Positions 63,501 through 64,000 of a stretch of DNA of 64,000 nucleotides are shown piece after piece. Position 1 is the first letter of the stretch. Each line of letters starts with the position of its first letter. The notes beneath the pieces are model-generated. The model did not search any database and was not told the origin of the DNA. It saw only the letters and a program-made list of their open reading frames with translations. The stretch comes from Lachnospiraceae bacterium UBA7054 (GTDB lineage Bacteria; Bacillota; Clostridia; Lachnospirales; Lachnospiraceae). The position numbers and the translations under genes were made by a program. The DNA lies in NCBI GenBank assembly GCA_002492725.1, contig DLAF01000067.1, positions 111,905 to 175,904 on the forward strand, read 5' to 3'.

Positions 63501-63900
63501 GCGTCTCCTCTTCCGCCGGTTCTTCTTCCGTCCCGTCTTCGTCCGGTGTACCGTCTTCTGTTGGTCCCGCTTCCGTTCCGGTGCCGCTCGGTGCCTCACC
63601 TTCCGCTGGTTCCTCTTCCGTTCCGGTGCCGTCCGGCATCTCGCCTTCTCCTGATTCTTCTGCTCCAGTGCCGTCCGGTGTCCCGCCTTCTGCCGCTTTC
63701 CCCTCCGTATCGTCCTCAGACGTTGTCACTTCTCCTGCACCCGTCTCCGACCGGTTTTCCGTATCCTCCTGCACTGCCGCAGTCACTCCCGTTTCCAGTG
63801 GAGATGCTGCATACGCTGCATTCATAAAGGAGCCATTTGTACATACAATGACCCCGCACAAAACACCTGCCAAATATTTTTTCCATCTTCCCATCCTCAT
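57520..63900 (-). CDS. Giant secreted multidomain protein with transglutaminase-like domain
   Basis: A 2126-residue protein starting at ATG 63900 after GGAGGTAAAT. Residues 1-31 are a signal peptide (KKYLAGVLCGVIVCTNGSF ending near AYA). Residues about 60-150 are a Glu/Pro/Thr-rich degenerate repeat. About 185-380 resemble a DUF6273-type domain (WKVLDPD..LLW). A transglutaminase-like core has C978 (ATCQGYALLF), H1007 (NAHTYNIV) and D1022 (WYYLDTNAG). From about 1390 come a Big_2-like domain (MYVGQSQAVHV), FN3-like modules and further Ig-like repeats. No LPXTG, SLH or choline-binding repeat is seen at the C-terminus. It is probably extracellular; possible roles are cross-linking, peptide cleavage or adhesion. 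Confidence 0.85.
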   Translation of the reverse strand: MRMGRWKKYLAGVLCGVIVCTNGSFMNAAYAASPLETGVTAAVQEDTENRSETGAGEVTTSEDDTEGKAAEGGTPDGTGAEESGEGEMPDGTGTEEEPAEGEAPSGTGTEAGPTEDGTPDEDGTEEEPAEEETPDEDETEEEPVEGGISDETEDDESEAEAGEAEPVVKEERSQKPYAYVSGRTASERAASSAQIREINLGFYGMQSPEPADGTSYWKGSRVSFGEVVGQMLNAGNLGLNTQVYDNTWKVLDPDRGLLWADVNQIVNGVSTSAPWEDSDLYAYLNGADYKQNAKYFKDADRQAILEVTLLSEAELTNTAYGFTNDVSADKTRHNGGTDEIANVLLPVSDGNQMLLWDDGSIGEMTDASLLEANYGCIPALYLDTSKVLYSMINQPTGYYDSAKLTAVENLGTSDAPWELVMKSDDTGFAAELPDSVAEGGTLSVNVTAAGAGDYQYTVAMLTDSAGTVAAYAKSENVTVGTVSFPLSENIAPGTYHLTVFEESAKWSNTWGATSSYASNVIEKDIKVTGMEIADLQVCEQTYGSVKLYWELANIPEFGEVTCWVYRSETEDGTYEKIDEVSCAWGSPPTSFEPVYVWEDTAVPRAEGTGNKTYYYKVCIVNEDGTEGFLTEAVTNADMYYGIKRTETLEYDYVGAYITDAEGQKLEELRLRKGESKELRLVWVNKDGTVKTPDRNCARWYLFDEYCMTKNLDNNPPQKVADSVMQILPVELAKPNDSAIDFINYKVKISALSGAVGDTCYLTVSMYDGEENASGYCYWQIPVHIVEGEADPGESGDSLHFYRTKAEFSQAVRDEMVNRTKEFTFYVKEEDDAGWWPERDDAGDPYGDIFDFYREREGIKPNEGDYLELTRGKAGEVSFIDEWLAVDSAYFDGTGSIYHKYVFTPSFITTKAQEDWVDSKIDEIIYRPGGALYPYRNASDYDKIKAAYDYVRQNVGYKGTPDPIYHTCYSALYHKQATCQGYALLFYRLARELGIPARVLMGTDANAHTYNIVRLGDNWYYLDTNAGVFLCGEKEFNHTTLQSQYLVQEIKDEYLSKIPDSSYEAGQSCELQSVRSLTDEEIKALDSHLQKTSSRMSAQYAVSGGMIKATGTLKYVAGCSGYLGYQAQMPTSGYFLALKVKADPAKLTDEGYLCVSFPAGEGKREKVYYRKTQAAQGDRTLAGGSADFIIRVTDYTDEVTITIDYDGEDETSDYQPNTYHMDFSGLKLEEQQAAAGDLSEAAVYGIEPSSPLFMTADNGSVITAMYEAVAYSANVTLPDKDARSGHYVALKLSVPESIKGTALALEKTTVRLGDEILLGEGKTGASDCYVEAAADYSYLLVIMPIAKGDSKELVISWGGADTYAHEQHLVVEATADCLMESRNENAVLPGSIEFNGLNKTMYVGQSQAVHVMINKKYERDITQLIYRSGAGDIVQVNRITGVMKAIKPGTAEITVSAVDKAGNTIAKSTRTATITVKNVTAPAGIKAAAIKDTNVTISWKANATGQYMEVYAVPLSPRLTDAKPAQWKDEIESALKRAGMNGKLLKSLGDEDKKQVLQTVESSIGVGSCQAEYAKASDSRLTITGLQPETAYVFYVRNASETAVSSVAFSGAVSGKVTTKKVVFATVTLTALAGDGTNLTAAVSENGMPLFTVTGDQLAASGAPVKVSYKLMNENGEAIDAEFKSVKFITDNKNVVKVDKAGQISLGNQAGEARLYVTGKDSSGTLRESDSILIRVIKKPSALANKTVKLALGQSIPIRECIGVNVKGSVDAMDLREIDFDAALKEIRDTGCFEISGEEGAAEDAVITAAALIENNGVRKSGNSVSIGFGLRAGTAAEARTATIKINDMRQPVIKNVTVRDTSAILSFTPSETVKEVSGSKYYYTIALRDVVTEEVLPLTDLTAGAETAEGYTCRFAKDAEGKLFTCELTGLSSNKAYEATLTAHYDADAAKRNTKASKVKKFVTSKPLLTSGGDIDVRYIGLEELRKDPNATGEKIDYDNEDGIFLENNGTYVFMAQVSNLARTLETDKLKWTISSGDNKIAKIKAGSSTFEMQLTAAKTGTFTVTAVSTVTKQAVSTFKVTIIPYQSNSRTPQENTEQMPEEVVYLPAEAGCRFGREEDEPETLS

Positions 63901-63969
63901 ATTTACCTCCATTCCGAAGCATTACAAAACACAAAAATATAGTATAAATAGAATAACATATTCATTATC

Positions 63970-63998
63970 TTATTACAATAAACTATACCCTTTGTCAA
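63970..63998 (-). promoter_or_regulatory. Near-consensus sigma-A promoter of the giant secreted protein gene
   Basis: On the minus strand TTGACA (63993-63998) and TAATAA (63970-63975) are separated by 17 bases. The leader to the ATG at 63900 is about 60 bases, AT-rich, and ends with GGAGGTAAAT. No operator-like dyad is obvious. Confidence 0.75.
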
Positions 63999-64000
63999 GG

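Noticed and set aside
63327..63827. Plus-strand Pro/Leu/Arg-rich frame opposite the acidic repeat of the giant protein
   Set aside because: Its composition is the antisense image of the Glu/Pro/Thr repeat; no start signal is seen.

Overview
The window looks like chromosomal DNA of a Gram-positive, spore-former-related member of the Clostridia, most likely a Lachnospiraceae relative. The basis is strong AGGAGG-type ribosome binding sites, a Spo0A-type DNA-binding domain protein, a BceRS/BceAB-like module and the overall gene style. The genus cannot be fixed from the sequence. No rRNA, tRNA, CRISPR array or insertion sequence was seen, and no gene-free stretch exceeds about 300 bases.

Positions 1 to about 37.1 kb are one long run of minus-strand genes, often overlapping by 4 to 14 bases, for a complex surface glycan. 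The core is a pseudaminic acid (nonulosonic acid) pathway: PseB (22434-23423), PseC (21166-22359), a PseH-like acetyltransferase (755-1300), PseG fused behind an extra PLP-aminotransferase-like domain (15698-17851), PseI (13903-14958) and PseF (14930-15670). Next to it lie an ATP-grasp ligase (12532-13854) and a protein with bacterial sialyltransferase motifs (11406-12479), the best candidate for the transferase that uses CMP-pseudaminic acid. The same run holds a WecE-type aminotransferase, several GT2 and GT4 glycosyltransferases, four large GT-C-like membrane proteins, a GtrA protein, an acyltransferase, a PglK-like ABC flippase, an EpsG-type polymerase, a Wzz-like protein, a priming sugar-phosphate transferase and a GtrB-like transferase. 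An mtnA-type isomerase and an AAA ATPase with its own promoter are embedded in it.

From 37.2 to 45.8 kb the theme continues with a stand-alone Spo0A C-terminal domain protein followed by a clear terminator, and with GDP-fucose genes (fcl and gmd) and rfbD. This stretch is interrupted by an accessory insert (38.8-41.9 kb) with two tandem ADP-ribosyltransferase-like genes, a broken XRE regulator and a peptidase S51 gene, followed by a fifth GT-C-like protein.

From 45.8 to 57.4 kb lies an AT-richer, mosaic accessory stretch: an XRE/FliG-like/GrpB fusion regulator, an AraC/BtrH-like fusion, a GNAT, a C39-like membrane protein, two frameshifted pseudogenes (MazG-like and nucleoside phosphorylase), a Nudix hydrolase, a BceRS/BceAB-like antimicrobial peptide sensing and export module on the plus strand, and a beta-propeller protein. 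The window ends with a 2126-residue secreted protein carrying a transglutaminase-like domain, expressed from a near-consensus promoter at 63970-63998.

Working model (inference): UDP-GlcNAc becomes CMP-pseudaminic acid, possibly further modified by the ATP-grasp ligase, and is joined with fucose and other sugars on a lipid carrier. The product is flipped and polymerised or attached on the outside by GT-C enzymes.
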